Assembly: GCF_003311635.1 (NCBI RefSeq)
Contig: NZ_QEXL01000001.1
Location: 110,852-174,851, forward strand
Length of the DNA: 64,000 nucleotides
Direction: 5' to 3'
Source of the DNA: Novacetimonas cocois
GTDB taxonomy: Bacteria > Pseudomonadota > Alphaproteobacteria > Acetobacterales > Acetobacteraceae
Positions within the stretch are counted from its first letter, which is position 1. The number at the start of each line of letters is the position of its first letter. The notes below the pieces were generated by a model. It had not been told where the DNA came from and searched no databases. It saw nothing but the letters and a program-made list of their open reading frames with translations. Shown in pieces: positions 18,359 to 29,742 of the stretch. The position numbers and the translations under genes were made by a program.

Positions 18359-18384
18359 GCAACTTCGCCGGGACATGCCGCGTT
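18359..18384 (+). promoter_or_regulatory. Near-match to an EcfG stress promoter before DUF1328
   Basis: GCAAC (18359-18363), 17 bases, then CGTT (18381-18384). This differs by one base from the alphaproteobacterial sigma-EcfG consensus GGAAC-N16/17-CGTT and lies 34 bases before the DUF1328 start. A mismatch in the -35 makes it only suggestive. Confidence 0.25.
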
Positions 18385-18417
18385 CAGAAACGATATGAGG
18401 GAGCAGAGCGTTATATC

Positions 18418-18594
18418 ATGCTGAAACTGGCATTGTTCTTTCTGGTGGTCTCGCTGATCGCTGGGATATTCGGATTTACCGGCATTTCCGCCGTGTCGGC
18501 GGGGATGGCCAAGATCCTGTTCTTCATCGCCATCCTGGCGTTCGTCATCGTCCTGCTGCTTGTGATTCTCTCAGCCAGGTCGCTGTTCAACTAG
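18418..18594 (+). CDS. DUF1328 (YtjA-type) small membrane protein
   Basis: A 58-aa protein read directly from the sequence, too short for many gene finders. It starts [20 protein letters not shown], contains [19 protein letters not shown] and ends [13 protein letters not shown]. Two hydrophobic helices with a GFTGISA turn match the DUF1328/YtjA family, small inner membrane proteins of unknown role that are often stress induced. GAGGGAG lies about 14 bases upstream. A terminator follows. Confidence 0.85.
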   Translation: MLKLALFFLVVSLIAGIFGFTGISAVSAGMAKILFFIAILAFVIVLLLVILSARSLFN

Positions 18595-18657
18595 GCATGG
18601 CCGCCTGCGGTGGATGGTCCGCCCCGGCCATCCACGCCGCCCGCTGCGGCATAATAA

Positions 18658-18686
18658 GGTCCCCGGTCACGCCGGGGGCCTTTTTT
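18658..18686 (+). terminator. Intrinsic terminator after DUF1328
   Basis: GGTCCCCGG (18658-18666) pairs with CCGGGGGCC (18672-18680) with one T-G wobble and loop TCACG; a run of six T follows (18681-18686). On the minus strand the same stem lies just past the end of the outer membrane factor gene and may work both ways. Confidence 0.85.
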
Positions 18687-20271
18687 ACTGGTTCTTGTCC
18701 TTCTGGATGAAGGACGGCAGGAAGGGATTGTCCTTCTGCAGGGATGCCTTTGTCGGCAGGCGCGACACATCCCATCCCCCGCCAAGGGCTTCCACCAGGT
18801 TCACGCTGTCCACCACGCGCTGCTGCTGGATCGACAGGACATTTTCCGCGTCACTCAGGGCCGACGTCTCGTTGGTGATGACGGTGGTATAGATCTGGGT
18901 GCCGGCCTTGTACTGGTTCAGCGAGACCTCAACCGCGCGGTTGGCGAAATCCAGCGCCTTTTCCTGCTGATCCTGTTCCTGTGCAAGGATGCGCAGGTTC
19001 GACAGGTTGTCTTCCGTCGTCTGCAGTGCGGACAGGACCGTCTGCCGGTAGGTGGCGACGGCGTTGTCGTACTGGGCGTTCGCCTCATGCACGGCGGCGG
19101 TGCGCGACCCGCCGGAGAACAGCGTTTCCGTGGCCGATGCCCCCAGCGACCAGATGCGGTTGGCCGCGCTCATCAGTGACGTCACCGGATCGCCGCCACT
19201 CTGTTCGTAACTGGCATTGATGGTGATGTCGGGGAAGAATGCGGCGATATCCGCCCCGATCTGCGCGTTGTACTGTTCCATCGTCCGTTCCGCCGCCGCG
19301 ATGTCAGGTCGGCGCTGCAGCAGGTCGGCCGGTATGGTGACCGGAATGGGCGGGATGGTCCGCGTCAGTTCACCCGGGGTGATGGTCACGTCCGCCGGGG
19401 GCTTGCCGATCAGCACCGCGATGGCATGTTCATACTGTGCCCGGGCAACGCCGGTCTGCACCAGTGCGGCGCGGTTCTGTTCCAGCGTCGTGCGGGCCTG
19501 CAGGACGGAGGTCGGATCGGCGGTTCCGGCCTGGTACTGGTTTTCCGTGATCTGGAGCGCCTGTTCATTGAAATGGACATAACGGTCCAGAAGATCGTGC
19601 AGCGAGTCCTGGTAACGCAGGTTGAAATACGCCGTCGCCAGCTGCGCCTGATAGGACAGGGTGGCGTTGGCAAGGTCGGCGGCACTGGCCTGCGCCGCGG
19701 TGACCTGTTCCTGGATCTGGCGGCGGATCTTGCCCCAGACATCAAGGTCCCAGCTGGCGGACGGGCCGATGTCATAGGTGTTGTACTGGCTTTTCCCGTA
19801 AAGCGAGCTGCCTGACGAGGACAGCGACCCCGCGCCATGCGCATTGCGGTTGAAGCCGAGGCTGCCGCTGATGGTGGGGAAAAGCTGTGCCCGCACGCTG
19901 TCGATCAGGGCGCGCGCGTTGCGGTAGTTCGCCTCGTATTCCTTGACGTTCTGGTTCGATATCTCGACCTGCGATTCCAGGTTGTTGAGGATGGGATCGT
20001 TATAGATCGTCCACCAGGCGTGCTTGGGCAGGGCGGCCATCTGCGGGTTGGCCCGTTCCCATCCCGGCGCAGGCTGCAGTTCCTTGAACCGCGCGGACAC
20101 GATGGCGGCGGGACGGTGATAGTTCGGGCCGACCATGCATCCCGTCAGCAGGACAATCGGCAGGGCCAGCGGCGCGACCCGCCGCAGGGTCCGCCGCACG
20201 CGTGCCTGATGGCGGGAACGGGCGGCACGCGAAGACGGGCAGATGCCATGGGATGGCAGGGAGTGTGTCAT
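18685..20271 (-). CDS. Outer membrane efflux lipoprotein (NodT/OprM family)
   Basis: The outer membrane channel of the tripartite pump. The 528-aa protein has a lipoprotein signal with lipobox LLTGC (Cys about residue 45) and MVGPNYHRP directly after, the NodT/OprM start. Two repeated outer membrane efflux domains are seen, with the GTADPTSVLQARTTLEQNRA and GTQIYTTVITNETSALSDAE repeats near residues 250 and 470. The n-region before the signal helix is unusually long and Arg-rich. It is the last gene of the efflux operon, 5 bases after the RND gene. Confidence 0.93.
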   Translation of the reverse strand: MTHSLPSHGICPSSRAARSRHQARVRRTLRRVAPLALPIVLLTGCMVGPNYHRPAAIVSARFKELQPAPGWERANPQMAALPKHAWWTIYNDPILNNLESQVEISNQNVKEYEANYRNARALIDSVRAQLFPTISGSLGFNRNAHGAGSLSSSGSSLYGKSQYNTYDIGPSASWDLDVWGKIRRQIQEQVTAAQASAADLANATLSYQAQLATAYFNLRYQDSLHDLLDRYVHFNEQALQITENQYQAGTADPTSVLQARTTLEQNRAALVQTGVARAQYEHAIAVLIGKPPADVTITPGELTRTIPPIPVTIPADLLQRRPDIAAAERTMEQYNAQIGADIAAFFPDITINASYEQSGGDPVTSLMSAANRIWSLGASATETLFSGGSRTAAVHEANAQYDNAVATYRQTVLSALQTTEDNLSNLRILAQEQDQQEKALDFANRAVEVSLNQYKAGTQIYTTVITNETSALSDAENVLSIQQQRVVDSVNLVEALGGGWDVSRLPTKASLQKDNPFLPSFIQKDKNQ

Positions 20272-20276
20272 CCGGG

Positions 20277-23200
20277 TCAGGAATCCTGTTTGGAAAGGTT
20301 TGTGCGGGAGGAGGAAAGGCCAGATGTCAGGCGACGATAACGTTGGCGGAACGATGCGCCAAGACGATCGAGGTAAAGATAGACGACGGGCGTCGTGTAA
20401 AGCGTTAGCGCCTGGCTGACGAGCAGGCCGCCCACGATGGCGATGCCCAGCGGGCGGCGCAGTTCCGATCCGTATCCATGGCCGAATATCAGCGGCAGCG
20501 CCCCCAGGGCGGCGGCGAAGGTGGTCATCATGATGGGGCGGAAACGCATCAGGCAGGCGGTGCGGATGGCCTCCAGCGGGGTATGGCCCTCGCGCTCAGC
20601 CGTGATGGCGAAATCCACCAGCATGATGGCATTTTTCTTCACGATGCCGATCAGCAGGATAACCCCGATCATCGCGATCAGGGAAAATTCCTCCCCAAAG
20701 ACCTGCAGCGCCAGCAGCGCCCCGACCCCCGCGGAGGGCAGGGTGGACAGGATCGTGAAGGGATGGACATAGCTTTCATACAGGATGCCCAGCGTCATAT
20801 AGACGGCAGCCAGCGCCGCAAGGATCAGCAGGGGTTCGTTGTTCACCGATTTCTGGAACTGCGCCGCGTTCCCCGCGAAACTGCCCTGGATGTTGGAGGG
20901 CATGTGCAGGCGGACCATTTCCTCATGCATGATCTGCACCGCCTGGCTTAACGACACGCCATTGGCGAGGTTGAACGAAACGGTGGTGGAGACCGACTGC
21001 CCCTGATGGTTGACGCTGAGTGCCGTAAGGGTGGGCTTTGGCGTGGCGACAAGCGTGAGCGGCACCATGGTTTCCGAGTTGGTGGACACGGCGGACCCCG
21101 ATGACGTGCTGTTGCCCCCCGCCAGCGTGTTGGCGATCTGGTTGCGAAAGGACTGTGTGCTCAGCTGCGATTCCGTGCTGCCGGTGTCGGTGCGCACCCG
21201 GACGGTGTTCGACTGCGTGCCGCCGCCCGCCGTGCCGCCTGCGACGCTGACCCATACCTGCTTGAGCGTCGTCGGGTCCTGCCAGAATCGGGGCTGGACC
21301 TCCATGACCACGCGATACTGGTTCAGCGGGTTATAGATGACCGAGGCCGCGCGCTGCCCGTACGCATCGTAAAGCGTGTTGGAAATCAGCTGTGGCGTGA
21401 TGTTGACGCGGCTGGAGGTATCGCGGTCGATCGACACCTGCAGCGCGTCGCCCCCCTGCTGCACGTCGGACGAGATATCGGTCAGTTCCCGATGCCGCTG
21501 CAGCGCCGTGACCAGTCGTGGCGTCCACTGATACAGGTCGGAGGAGGAATCCGACTGGAGCGAATACTGGTACGCCGCATTGCTCTGCCGTCCGCCCATG
21601 CGCAGCGCCCCGGGGGCCGAGGCATAGAAACGCGCCCCCACCATGTTGCGCAGGCGGCGGTTGATCCGCGCGATGGTGACGGCCGGGGTGTCATTGCGTT
21701 CGGACTTGTCCTTGAGGATGACGAACAGGTTAGCCTGATTGGATGAGCCGCGTCCGCCCATGAACCCCATCACGCGCGAGACGTCGCGATCCGCCATGAT
21801 GGCCTTCTGCACCGTGTCGATCTTGCCCTGCATCGCCTGGAAGGAGATGGATTCGTCGCCCATCAGGTGGCCCATCAGCATGCCGGTGTCGGAATCCGGA
21901 AACAGCCCCTTGGGCATCTTGATGAACAGGGCGGCCATCAGCACGATGGTCAGCGGCAGGGACATGACCGTCAGGCGGCGATGCGCCAGCGCGATTTCAA
22001 GCGTCCGGGCATAGGTCTGCTGCAGTCCCGTCAGCCCGCGTTCCAGCAGGGCCGCGATGCGGCCGGTCTTTCCCGTGGCGGAGGCATGCACCGTCTCACG
22101 CGACAGGAAACGCGACGTCAGCATCGGCGTCAGCGTCAGCGACAGGATCATGGAAATGACGATCGTCACCGACATCGTCATCGCGAATTCATGGAACAGG
22201 CGCCCCGCCACGCCCGAAAGCAGCAGGATCGGCAGGAATACCGCAATCAGCGACACCGTGATCGACATGACCGTAAAGGCGACTTCCTGCGCGCCCAGCA
22301 GGGTCGCCTGCATCCGGTCCATCCCGGCCTCCAGGTGGCGGCTGATGTTTTCGACCACGACAATCGCGTCATCGACGACAAACCCGGTGGAGACCGTCAG
22401 CGCCATGAGCGAAAGGTTGTCGAGCGAATAGCCAAGGAATTTCATCGCGGCGAAGGTCGCGATGATGGACGTCGGCACGACGATGGCCGGCACGATGGTG
22501 ATCCGCCATGAATGCAGGAACACCAGCACCACGACCACCACCAGCACGACGGACATCACCAGCGTGAACTGCGTGTCCTCCAGCGCTGCGCGGATGGTGG
22601 TGGACCGGTCCATCATGTTCGACAGGTTCACATCGGCCGGCAGCGCGCTGCGCAGGGCGGGGATTTCCGCGCGGATCTGGTCATTGGTGCTGATGATGTT
22701 CGCGCCGGCCTGCGCAAAGATGATGGCAAGGACGGCGGGCTGCCGGTTCACGTAACCGGCGTTGCGCACGTCCTCCACCCCGTCCATGACATAGGCGACA
22801 TCGGCAAGGCGCACCGGGCGGCTGTCATGATAGGCGATGATGAGGTCACGGTACGCCTGCGCGTTATGCACCTGGTCATTGGTCGCAAGCGTATATCGGT
22901 AATTGCCGTGGTCGATGAACCCTTTGGGCGTATGGGCATTGGCCGACGCCAGTGCCGCGCGCACGTCCTCGAACCCGATGCCGAATTTATAGAGTGCGAG
23001 CGGATTCATCTCCACCCGCACCGCAGGCAGCGAACTGCCGCCGACCTCCACCTCGCCCACGCCGGAAATCTGCGAAAGGTGCTGCTGCAGGACGTTGGAG
23101 GCGAGGTCATACAGCTGTGCTGCCGTGCGGGTTTTCGACGTCAGCGCAAGGATCATGATCGGCGCGCCGTTGGGATTGGCCTTGAAATAGCTGGGATTCT

Positions 23201-23573
23201 GCCGCAGCGACGTTGGCAGGTCCGCATGGGCGGCCTGTAGTGCTGCCTCCACATCGCGGGCCGCGCCGTTGATGTCGCGCGACAGGGAAAACTGTAACGT
23301 GATGCGCGCCTGGTTTGCCGATGACTGCGATGTCATCTCCGTCAGGTCCGCGATCTGGCCCAGATGGCGTTCCAGCGGGGCCGCCACGGAACTGGCGATT
23401 TCATCGGGCGTGCCACCCGACTGTCGGGCCTGTACCTGGATGACGGGAAAATCGACGTTCGGCAGGTCCGCGACCGGAAGGGTCAGATAGCCGATGACCC
23501 CGCCAATCAGCAGGGCCACCGTCAGCAGGGTTGTTGCAACCGGACGCCGAACAAACAGGGCAACCGGATTCAC
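20277..23573 (-). CDS. RND multidrug efflux pump (MdtC/MuxC-like)
   Basis: A proton-driven inner membrane exporter of the HAE1 family. The start [19 protein letters not shown]4 with the paired aspartates ([14 protein letters not shown], about residue 400) and TM10 lysine ([13 protein letters not shown], about residue 975) are intact. At 1098 aa it exceeds the usual 1020-1050, because of a Gly/Ser/Thr/Asn-rich insert at about residues 775-840 in the outer periplasmic part. It overlaps the upstream RND gene by 4 bases, so the two are probably made together as in MdtBC heteromers. Confidence 0.95.
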   Translation of the reverse strand: MNPVALFVRRPVATTLLTVALLIGGVIGYLTLPVADLPNVDFPVIQVQARQSGGTPDEIASSVAAPLERHLGQIADLTEMTSQSSANQARITLQFSLSRDINGAARDVEAALQAAHADLPTSLRQNPSYFKANPNGAPIMILALTSKTRTAAQLYDLASNVLQQHLSQISGVGEVEVGGSSLPAVRVEMNPLALYKFGIGFEDVRAALASANAHTPKGFIDHGNYRYTLATNDQVHNAQAYRDLIIAYHDSRPVRLADVAYVMDGVEDVRNAGYVNRQPAVLAIIFAQAGANIISTNDQIRAEIPALRSALPADVNLSNMMDRSTTIRAALEDTQFTLVMSVVLVVVVVLVFLHSWRITIVPAIVVPTSIIATFAAMKFLGYSLDNLSLMALTVSTGFVVDDAIVVVENISRHLEAGMDRMQATLLGAQEVAFTVMSITVSLIAVFLPILLLSGVAGRLFHEFAMTMSVTIVISMILSLTLTPMLTSRFLSRETVHASATGKTGRIAALLERGLTGLQQTYARTLEIALAHRRLTVMSLPLTIVLMAALFIKMPKGLFPDSDTGMLMGHLMGDESISFQAMQGKIDTVQKAIMADRDVSRVMGFMGGRGSSNQANLFVILKDKSERNDTPAVTIARINRRLRNMVGARFYASAPGALRMGGRQSNAAYQYSLQSDSSSDLYQWTPRLVTALQRHRELTDISSDVQQGGDALQVSIDRDTSSRVNITPQLISNTLYDAYGQRAASVIYNPLNQYRVVMEVQPRFWQDPTTLKQVWVSVAGGTAGGGTQSNTVRVRTDTGSTESQLSTQSFRNQIANTLAGGNSTSSGSAVSTNSETMVPLTLVATPKPTLTALSVNHQGQSVSTTVSFNLANGVSLSQAVQIMHEEMVRLHMPSNIQGSFAGNAAQFQKSVNNEPLLILAALAAVYMTLGILYESYVHPFTILSTLPSAGVGALLALQVFGEEFSLIAMIGVILLIGIVKKNAIMLVDFAITAEREGHTPLEAIRTACLMRFRPIMMTTFAAALGALPLIFGHGYGSELRRPLGIAIVGGLLVSQALTLYTTPVVYLYLDRLGASFRQRYRRLTSGLSSSRTNLSKQDS

Positions 23574-26500
23574 GAGGGTGCCTGTGTGGGGTCTGTGTTA
23601 CGCGGCCCGGTTTCGCCCGCCAGCGCGAAACGCCGCCGCAGCCGCACGCTGATCCGGTCCATGAACAGATAGATGACCGGCGTTGTGAACAGCGTCAGCA
23701 GCTGGCTGACCAGCAGGCCGCCCACGATGGCGATGCCCAGCGGACGCCGCAGTTCCGATCCGGTGCCGGTGCCGATCACCATGGGGACCGCGCCCAGCAT
23801 GGCCGCCAGCGTCGTCATCAGGATGGGCCGGAAACGCAGCAGGGCGGCATGGCGGATCGAATGCAGCGGCGACATGCCCTCTATCCGTTCGGCCTCAAGT
23901 GCAAAATCGATCATCATGATGGCGTTTTTCTTGACGATACCGATCAGCAGTACCAGCCCGATGATTCCCATGATGTCCAGTCCCGATCCCGTGACCAGCA
24001 GCGCCAGCAGCGCGCCGATCCCTGCGGATGGCAGGGTGGAGAGGATCGTGATCGGGTGAATGAAGCTTTCATACAGGATGCCCAGCACGATATAGACCGC
24101 CGCCAGCGCGGCCAGCACCAGCCATGCCTCGTTCGAAAGGGAGCTGCGGAAGGCGGCGGCCGTTCCCTGGAACGAGGTCTGGAAGGTGGAGGGTAGGTGG
24201 ATTTCATGTTCCACCCGCTCGATCGCGTCCGTTGCGCTGCCCAGCGAATAACCCGGCGTCACGTTGAAGGAGATCGTCGTCGCGGGGAACTGCCCCACAT
24301 GCGTGATCAGCAGCGGCGCGGTATCCTGCGTCACGGACGTGACCGAGGCCAGGGGCACCAGCCCCGACGTGGGCGAGCGGGTGGGGCCAGAGGTGCTTTC
24401 CCCCGAATTGCCGCTGATCCCCGGCAGGTACATCTGGTTCAGGGAGGTCAGGCTCTTCTGGAATGCGGGATCGGCCTCCAGGATGACGCGATACTGGTTG
24501 GACTGCGTGAAGATGGTGGAGATCTGGCGCTGTCCAAAGGAATCATACAGCACGTTGTCGATCGTCTGCGGCGTGATGGAGTACCGCGCCCCCGTCGTGC
24601 GGTCCAGCGTCACGTGCGCCACCAGCCCCGCGGCTTGCAGGTCGGAGGTCACGTCCGATAGGGCCGGTTCCTTGCGCAGCCGGTCGATGAATTTCGGGAC
24701 CCAGCTGGTGAACTGGTTGTAATCGGGATTTTCCAGCAGGAACTGGTACTGCGTCGCCGCGACCGAGGTATCGAGCGACAGGTCCTGGATCGGCTGCAGA
24801 TACAGGCTGGCCCCCGCGATATCCGCGGTTTCGCGCTGTATGCGGCTGGCGATCGTGCTGGCGTTGTCGCTGCGCTTGTCCTGCGGGCGCAGGTTGATGA
24901 GGAAGCGTCCCTGATTGAGGGTGACGTTCTGTCCGTCCACCCCGATGAAGGAGGACAGGCTGGTGACATCGGGATCCTTGAGGATGCGATCGGCCAGTTC
25001 CTGCTGATGACGCTTCATGGCGTCAAAGGAGGTCGACTGCGCCATGACCGAGATGCCCTGGATGACGCCGGTATCCTGCGTGGGGAAAAAACCCTTGGGA
25101 ATGATGACGGCCAGCACCCCGGTCAGGCCGAGCGTGATGACAAACAGCGCGAGCATCAGGCGCTGGTGACGCAGCACGACATCCAGCGCGCGGCCATAAC
25201 CCGCGATGGTGGCGGTCATGGCGTGTTCGACATGCACGGCCCATGCCGCTTCCTTGCGGCCTTCGCGCTTTTCCGACAGCAGGCGCGCGCACATCATCGG
25301 CACCAGCGTCAGCGACACCACCGCCGACAGGATGATCGTCACCGCCAGCGTCACCGCGAATTCATGGAACAGGCGTCCCACCACGTCGCCCATGAACAGC
25401 AGCGGGATCAGCACGGCGATCAGCGAGACCGTCAGCGATATGATGGTGAACCCGATTTCCCCCGCGCCCTTCAGCGCGGCGGTCATGCGGTCATCGCCCA
25501 TCTCGATGTAGCGGGCGATGTTTTCGATCATGACGATCGCATCGTCCACGACAAAGCCCGTGGCGATCGTCAGCGCCATCAGCGACAGGTTGTCCAGCGA
25601 AAAGCCCAGCAGGTACATCGCCGCCAGCGTGCCCACCAGTGACAGCGGCACCGACAGGCTGGGGATGATGGTGGCGGGCACGTTGCGCAGGAAGACGAAG
25701 ATCACGCCCACGACAAGGAACAGCGCCAGTCCCAGCTCGAACTCCACATCCTCCACCGAGGCACGGATCGTCGTGGTGCGGTCCGTCAGCGGCGTGATGG
25801 TGATGCCGGGTGGCAGGGACTGCTGCAGGTGGGGAAGGGCGTACTTGATGTTGTCGACCACCGAAATGACGTTCGCGCCCGGCTGGCGTTGCACGTTCAG
25901 CACAAGGGCGGGCGTCCTGTTGGCCCATGCCGCCAGTTCCGTGTTTTCCGGCCCGATCACCACCGTCGCGATATCGCGGATGCGCACCGGCCCGCTGTTC
26001 TGATAGGCCACGACCTGGTTGAGCAGCTGGTCCACGCCTGAAATCTGTCCATCGATCCGCAGGGTGGTCGCGCGCTGCGGGCCGTCGAACGTGCCGGTGG
26101 GCGAATTGACGTTCACGTTGCCGATGGTCGTGCGCAGGGTATCGAGGTCAATGCCGAACGAGGTCAGTTTCGGGATGTTGACCCGCACGCGGATCGCCTT
26201 GCGGTTGCCGCCCGACAGGGTGACGAGGCCGACCCCCGAAATCTGGCTGATTTTCTGCGCAAGGCGGGTATCGATGTAATCCTCGACCTCCGTCAGGGGC
26301 ATGGTCTTTGACGTGATGCCCAGCGTCAGGACCGGGGTGTCGGCCGGGTTGACCTTGGCATAGACCGGGGGCGCGGGAAGGTCGCTCGGCAGCAGGGAGT
26401 TGGCCTGGTTGATGGCGGCCTGCACTTCCTGCTCGGCAATGTCCATCGTCATCGTCAGGCCGAAGCGCAGCGTGATGACCGACGCCCCGCCGGACGACTG

Positions 26501-26746
26501 CGACGTCATCTGGTCCAGTCCCGACATCTCCCCGAACTGCGTCTCCAGCGGTGCCGTGACGGACGTGGCCATCACGTCCGGGCTGGCGCCGGGATAGAAG
26601 GTCTGCACCGTGATCGTCGGGTATTCGACCTCCGGCAGGGCGGAGACCGGCAGGAAGTGATAGCCCAGCAGCCCCGCGAGCATGATGGCGAGCATGAGCA
26701 GCGTGGTCGCGACCGGGCGCTGGATAAACAGGCGGGAGGGATTCAC
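23570..26746 (-). CDS. RND multidrug efflux pump (MdtB/MuxB-like)
   Basis: Second HAE1 RND exporter. I place the start at GTG 26746 ([18 protein letters not shown]), which has GGAG about 8 bases upstream and matches the family N-terminus; the longer frame from 26785 adds an uncharged leader with no support. This gives 1058 aa. TM4 has [14 protein letters not shown] (about residue 398) and TM10 [13 protein letters not shown] (about 938). A shorter Ser/Gly/Pro-rich loop ([17 protein letters not shown]) sits where its partner has the long insert. Confidence 0.95.
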   Translation of the reverse strand: MNPSRLFIQRPVATTLLMLAIMLAGLLGYHFLPVSALPEVEYPTITVQTFYPGASPDVMATSVTAPLETQFGEMSGLDQMTSQSSGGASVITLRFGLTMTMDIAEQEVQAAINQANSLLPSDLPAPPVYAKVNPADTPVLTLGITSKTMPLTEVEDYIDTRLAQKISQISGVGLVTLSGGNRKAIRVRVNIPKLTSFGIDLDTLRTTIGNVNVNSPTGTFDGPQRATTLRIDGQISGVDQLLNQVVAYQNSGPVRIRDIATVVIGPENTELAAWANRTPALVLNVQRQPGANVISVVDNIKYALPHLQQSLPPGITITPLTDRTTTIRASVEDVEFELGLALFLVVGVIFVFLRNVPATIIPSLSVPLSLVGTLAAMYLLGFSLDNLSLMALTIATGFVVDDAIVMIENIARYIEMGDDRMTAALKGAGEIGFTIISLTVSLIAVLIPLLFMGDVVGRLFHEFAVTLAVTIILSAVVSLTLVPMMCARLLSEKREGRKEAAWAVHVEHAMTATIAGYGRALDVVLRHQRLMLALFVITLGLTGVLAVIIPKGFFPTQDTGVIQGISVMAQSTSFDAMKRHQQELADRILKDPDVTSLSSFIGVDGQNVTLNQGRFLINLRPQDKRSDNASTIASRIQRETADIAGASLYLQPIQDLSLDTSVAATQYQFLLENPDYNQFTSWVPKFIDRLRKEPALSDVTSDLQAAGLVAHVTLDRTTGARYSITPQTIDNVLYDSFGQRQISTIFTQSNQYRVILEADPAFQKSLTSLNQMYLPGISGNSGESTSGPTRSPTSGLVPLASVTSVTQDTAPLLITHVGQFPATTISFNVTPGYSLGSATDAIERVEHEIHLPSTFQTSFQGTAAAFRSSLSNEAWLVLAALAAVYIVLGILYESFIHPITILSTLPSAGIGALLALLVTGSGLDIMGIIGLVLLIGIVKKNAIMMIDFALEAERIEGMSPLHSIRHAALLRFRPILMTTLAAMLGAVPMVIGTGTGSELRRPLGIAIVGGLLVSQLLTLFTTPVIYLFMDRISVRLRRRFALAGETGPRNTDPTQAPS

Positions 26747-26816
26747 GCGGTCATCTCCGTCGAAGGCAGGACGATGGGCGGGCACACGACGGTATCAGCC
26801 GTGATCGCGGGCGGGA

Positions 26817-28043
26817 TCATCCCTGCTTCGGCGCGGACGGGGCATCGGCGGCCGCTTCGGCCGGGATGCTGACCTTTATCCCGCTGCGCAGGTGATCGAC
26901 GCCATCGGTCACGACGGTTTCGCCCTCCTTCAGGCCCGACGACACGACCGTCATGCTGTCATTGGCATGCCCGGTCTTCACGTCCCGGACATCGACGGTC
27001 CTGTCCGCCTTGACGACATAGACGAACTGTCCGTTGGGGCCGGTCTGCAACGCGTTCGTCGGCACCAGCAGGACGCCATGTTCCGTCGTCACCATCAGGT
27101 GCGCGTTGACGAACTGGTTGGGAAACAGCGTTTCCTCGTTATTGGGGAAAATGGCGCGCATGCGCACGGTGCCGGTCGAGGTGTCGATCTGGCTGTCCAG
27201 CACGCTGACCTGCCCGTCGGCGATCTTGTGCTCGTTACTGCTGTCCCATGCCTCCACCGGCAGGGAGGCCCCGGCATGCAGGCGGTCCGCCACGGGCCCG
27301 ATATCGTTTTCCGGCAGCGTGAAAATGACCGAAATCGGCTGCATCTGCGTCAGGATCACCAGACCGTTCGTCTGTCCCGCCGTGATGTAGTTGCCCGCAT
27401 CCACCTGACGGATGCCGACGCGGCCATCAACGGGGGCGATGATGTGGCAGTACTGGATCTGGAGCTTTTCATTATCGACCAGCGCCTGGTCCGCCTTGAC
27501 CGTGCCCTCGTACTGTTCGACCAGGAACTGCTGGTCGCGCGCCGTCATGGCCGACACGCTGTTCTGCCGGATCAGGGTCTGGTAGCGCACGTTGTCCACC
27601 CGCGCCTTTTCCAGCTGCGCCTTGTCCTGCGCCAGCTGCCCCTCGTACTGCGCCAGCAGCACGTCATAGGGCCGCGTGTCCACAAGGGCGAGCAGGTCGC
27701 CCTTGTGGACATGCTGCCCTTCGGTAAACAGGACCTTCATCAGATAGCCGTCGATGCGCGACTGTACCGTGACGTTTGTGATGGGCACGACGGTGCCCAG
27801 TTCCGTCAGCACGAACGGCATGTCGCCGGCATGCACGCTTGCAACGGCGACGGGCTGTGGCGCGTTGTTGGCGTCATGTTTCTTGCCGCTGCCGCCGCTG
27901 TGGGGACGCAGGAACGCAACCGCCAGCATGAGCGCGAACGCGCCAAGACCGCCCCATACAAGGAGGCGCTTGCGCCGGGGAGGAGGATTGGGGCTGCTGT
28001 TCGTGGGGGAAGGGGATGACGGGGACTGGGTTGGGGTATCCAT
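26817..28043 (-). CDS. RND periplasmic adaptor protein (MdtA/MuxA-like)
   Basis: The membrane fusion protein linking the RND pump to the outer membrane channel. The 408-aa product starts MDTPTQSPSSPSPTNSS, a Pro/Ser-rich cytoplasmic tail, followed by a membrane anchor (LLVWGGLGAFALMLAVAFL). The lipoyl halves (VQSRIDGYLMKVLFTEGQHV and HIIAPVDGRVGIRQVDAGN) flank a coiled-coil hairpin. An in-frame ATG at 28079 would add 12 residues. The RND genes follow after a 70-base gap. Confidence 0.93.
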   Translation of the reverse strand: MDTPTQSPSSPSPTNSSPNPPPRRKRLLVWGGLGAFALMLAVAFLRPHSGGSGKKHDANNAPQPVAVASVHAGDMPFVLTELGTVVPITNVTVQSRIDGYLMKVLFTEGQHVHKGDLLALVDTRPYDVLLAQYEGQLAQDKAQLEKARVDNVRYQTLIRQNSVSAMTARDQQFLVEQYEGTVKADQALVDNEKLQIQYCHIIAPVDGRVGIRQVDAGNYITAGQTNGLVILTQMQPISVIFTLPENDIGPVADRLHAGASLPVEAWDSSNEHKIADGQVSVLDSQIDTSTGTVRMRAIFPNNEETLFPNQFVNAHLMVTTEHGVLLVPTNALQTGPNGQFVYVVKADRTVDVRDVKTGHANDSMTVVSSGLKEGETVVTDGVDHLRSGIKVSIPAEAAADAPSAPKQG

Positions 28044-28223
28044 GTTCAGGTCAGTTTTCCACCACAGGTTGCATTGCATCGACCACCGGAACAGGCCGTC
28101 TGCCGGGGGGCGATGGCGTGCGGCGGTCAGGGTAACTTGGAAACGGCACAGGCATAAAGTATTGGAATGTAACGTCCCAAAGAATATATTTTTTGTTATA
28201 GAGATGAATGTTTCAGTGTCGAT
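28044..28223 (-). promoter_or_regulatory. AT-rich spacer, likely promoter region of the RND operon
   Basis: The stretch 28140-28223 is clearly richer in A and T than its surroundings and lies between the MFS gene and the adaptor gene, both read on the minus strand. TTGG/CCAA-type partial dyad symmetry is present near 28162-28182. I could not fix -35 and -10 boxes with confidence, and no regulator gene is adjacent. Confidence 0.35.
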
Positions 28224-29705
28224 TTAAATTTTGGTATGGTTTGGAGCACTTTGCCCGACCGTGGGATCGTGGCCACTGATTTCCGCTCCGGCCCGGGGTG
28301 ACAGGCGTGCCAGCAGTACTGATGCCGGCGCGCAGAGGACACCCATCGTGACGAACGCCGCGCTGAAGGCGCCGCCCGTGGCCGCGCCCGCATCCCCTGT
28401 GGAAAACATCATCCGCGAAAGCGACAGCACGGCGGCGGCGACACAGATGCCCAGTGACAGCGTCATCTGCTGCGCGGTGGAATAGAAGCTGGTCGCGGCA
28501 CTCATCCGTTCCGGCGGCATGTCGGCATAGGCGATGGTGTTGTATCCCGTGAACTGCAGCGCCTGCGACATGCCCAGCCCGAGCATCGCCACCACCAGCA
28601 CCCATAATGACCAGTTCGCGCCAAACGCCGCGAGGAAACAGCACCCCGCCGGCAGCACGATCGCGTTGAGGACGAGGATGCGCCGGAATCCCCACTGACG
28701 GTAAAGGCGCACGGCCAGCACCCGCATGGCAAGCGCGCCAAGCGGTGCGACAAAGGTGATGGTGCCGCTGCGCGCGGCGCTGAGGCCGAATTCCAGCTGC
28801 AGGAAGGAGGGGAGAAGGAAGGCGATCGCCCCCGTCGCCAGACGTGAAAACGCGCCGGCGCAGATCGACACGCGAAACGTGCTGACCCGCCACAGCGACA
28901 GGTCCAGCACCGGGTGCGCGACATGGCGGGCATGGCGGGCATACGCCCAGAGGCAGAGCATCCCCACGCTGAGGAGGCCGAGCATCGCCCCCGCCGGCAA
29001 CTGTCCGTGGCTGGACAGTTCCGCCCCCAGCATCAGGGCGGCAAGGCCCGTGCCGGACAGCACGATCCCGCGCACGTCGAATGGCGCGACATGGGGCGCG
29101 CGCACCTGCGGGATGAACAGGCGCGTCATGACGATGGCAACCAGCCCGACCGGGATGTTGATGTAGAATATCCACCGCCATGACAGGTAGGTCGTCAGTG
29201 CCCCGCCGATCACGGGGCCGGTCATCGGCCCCAGGGTCGCGGGCAGCATCATCCAGAACATCGCCCCGATCAGCGCGGATTTCGGCACGTTCTGCAGGAT
29301 GACCAGACGCCCGACCGGCACCATCATCGCCCCGCCGATCCCCTGCAGCGCCCGGGCCAGCGCAAGGGTCCACAGCCCGGGGGCCATGCTGCACAGGATG
29401 GAGCCGGCCATGAACACGATGATGGCCCATTGCAGCACGCGCCGCCCGCCAAAGCGGTCCGCCATCGGGCCGGAGGCGGGAATGAAGATCGCAAGGCTGA
29501 GCATATATGACGTCAGCGCGACGGCCGTGCGCGCCACATCGACGCCAAAGGTGCGCGCCATGGTGGGCAGTGCGGTCGTCAGAACCGTGCCGTCCATCTG
29601 TTCCATGAACAGGGTGCTGGCGACGATCAGGGCGACAATGCGCCGTCGGCCGGGCGGAATCACATCGGGGGAGGGAGGCTGGGTCGTTGGCATGGCGGTC
29701 GGCAA
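28224..29705 (-). CDS. MFS drug transporter, DHA2 (EmrB/QacA) family
   Basis: A proton-coupled exporter of the inner membrane. The 493-aa protein has about 14 hydrophobic segments. Motif D1 (LFMEQMDGTVLTTALPTMA), motif A (GPMADRFGGRRVLQ) and the TM5 antiporter motif (LGPMTGPVIGGALTTYLSWR) are present. It precedes the RND operon on the same strand with a 180-base gap, so it may be cotranscribed or merely adjacent. Start MPTAMPTTQ; ATG 29693 is an alternative. Confidence 0.92.
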   Translation of the reverse strand: MPTAMPTTQPPSPDVIPPGRRRIVALIVASTLFMEQMDGTVLTTALPTMARTFGVDVARTAVALTSYMLSLAIFIPASGPMADRFGGRRVLQWAIIVFMAGSILCSMAPGLWTLALARALQGIGGAMMVPVGRLVILQNVPKSALIGAMFWMMLPATLGPMTGPVIGGALTTYLSWRWIFYINIPVGLVAIVMTRLFIPQVRAPHVAPFDVRGIVLSGTGLAALMLGAELSSHGQLPAGAMLGLLSVGMLCLWAYARHARHVAHPVLDLSLWRVSTFRVSICAGAFSRLATGAIAFLLPSFLQLEFGLSAARSGTITFVAPLGALAMRVLAVRLYRQWGFRRILVLNAIVLPAGCCFLAAFGANWSLWVLVVAMLGLGMSQALQFTGYNTIAYADMPPERMSAATSFYSTAQQMTLSLGICVAAAVLSLSRMMFSTGDAGAATGGAFSAAFVTMGVLCAPASVLLARLSPRAGAEISGHDPTVGQSAPNHTKI

Positions 29706-29742
29706 TCAACGCATTATCATGCAAGATAGGCAACCGCCGAAG

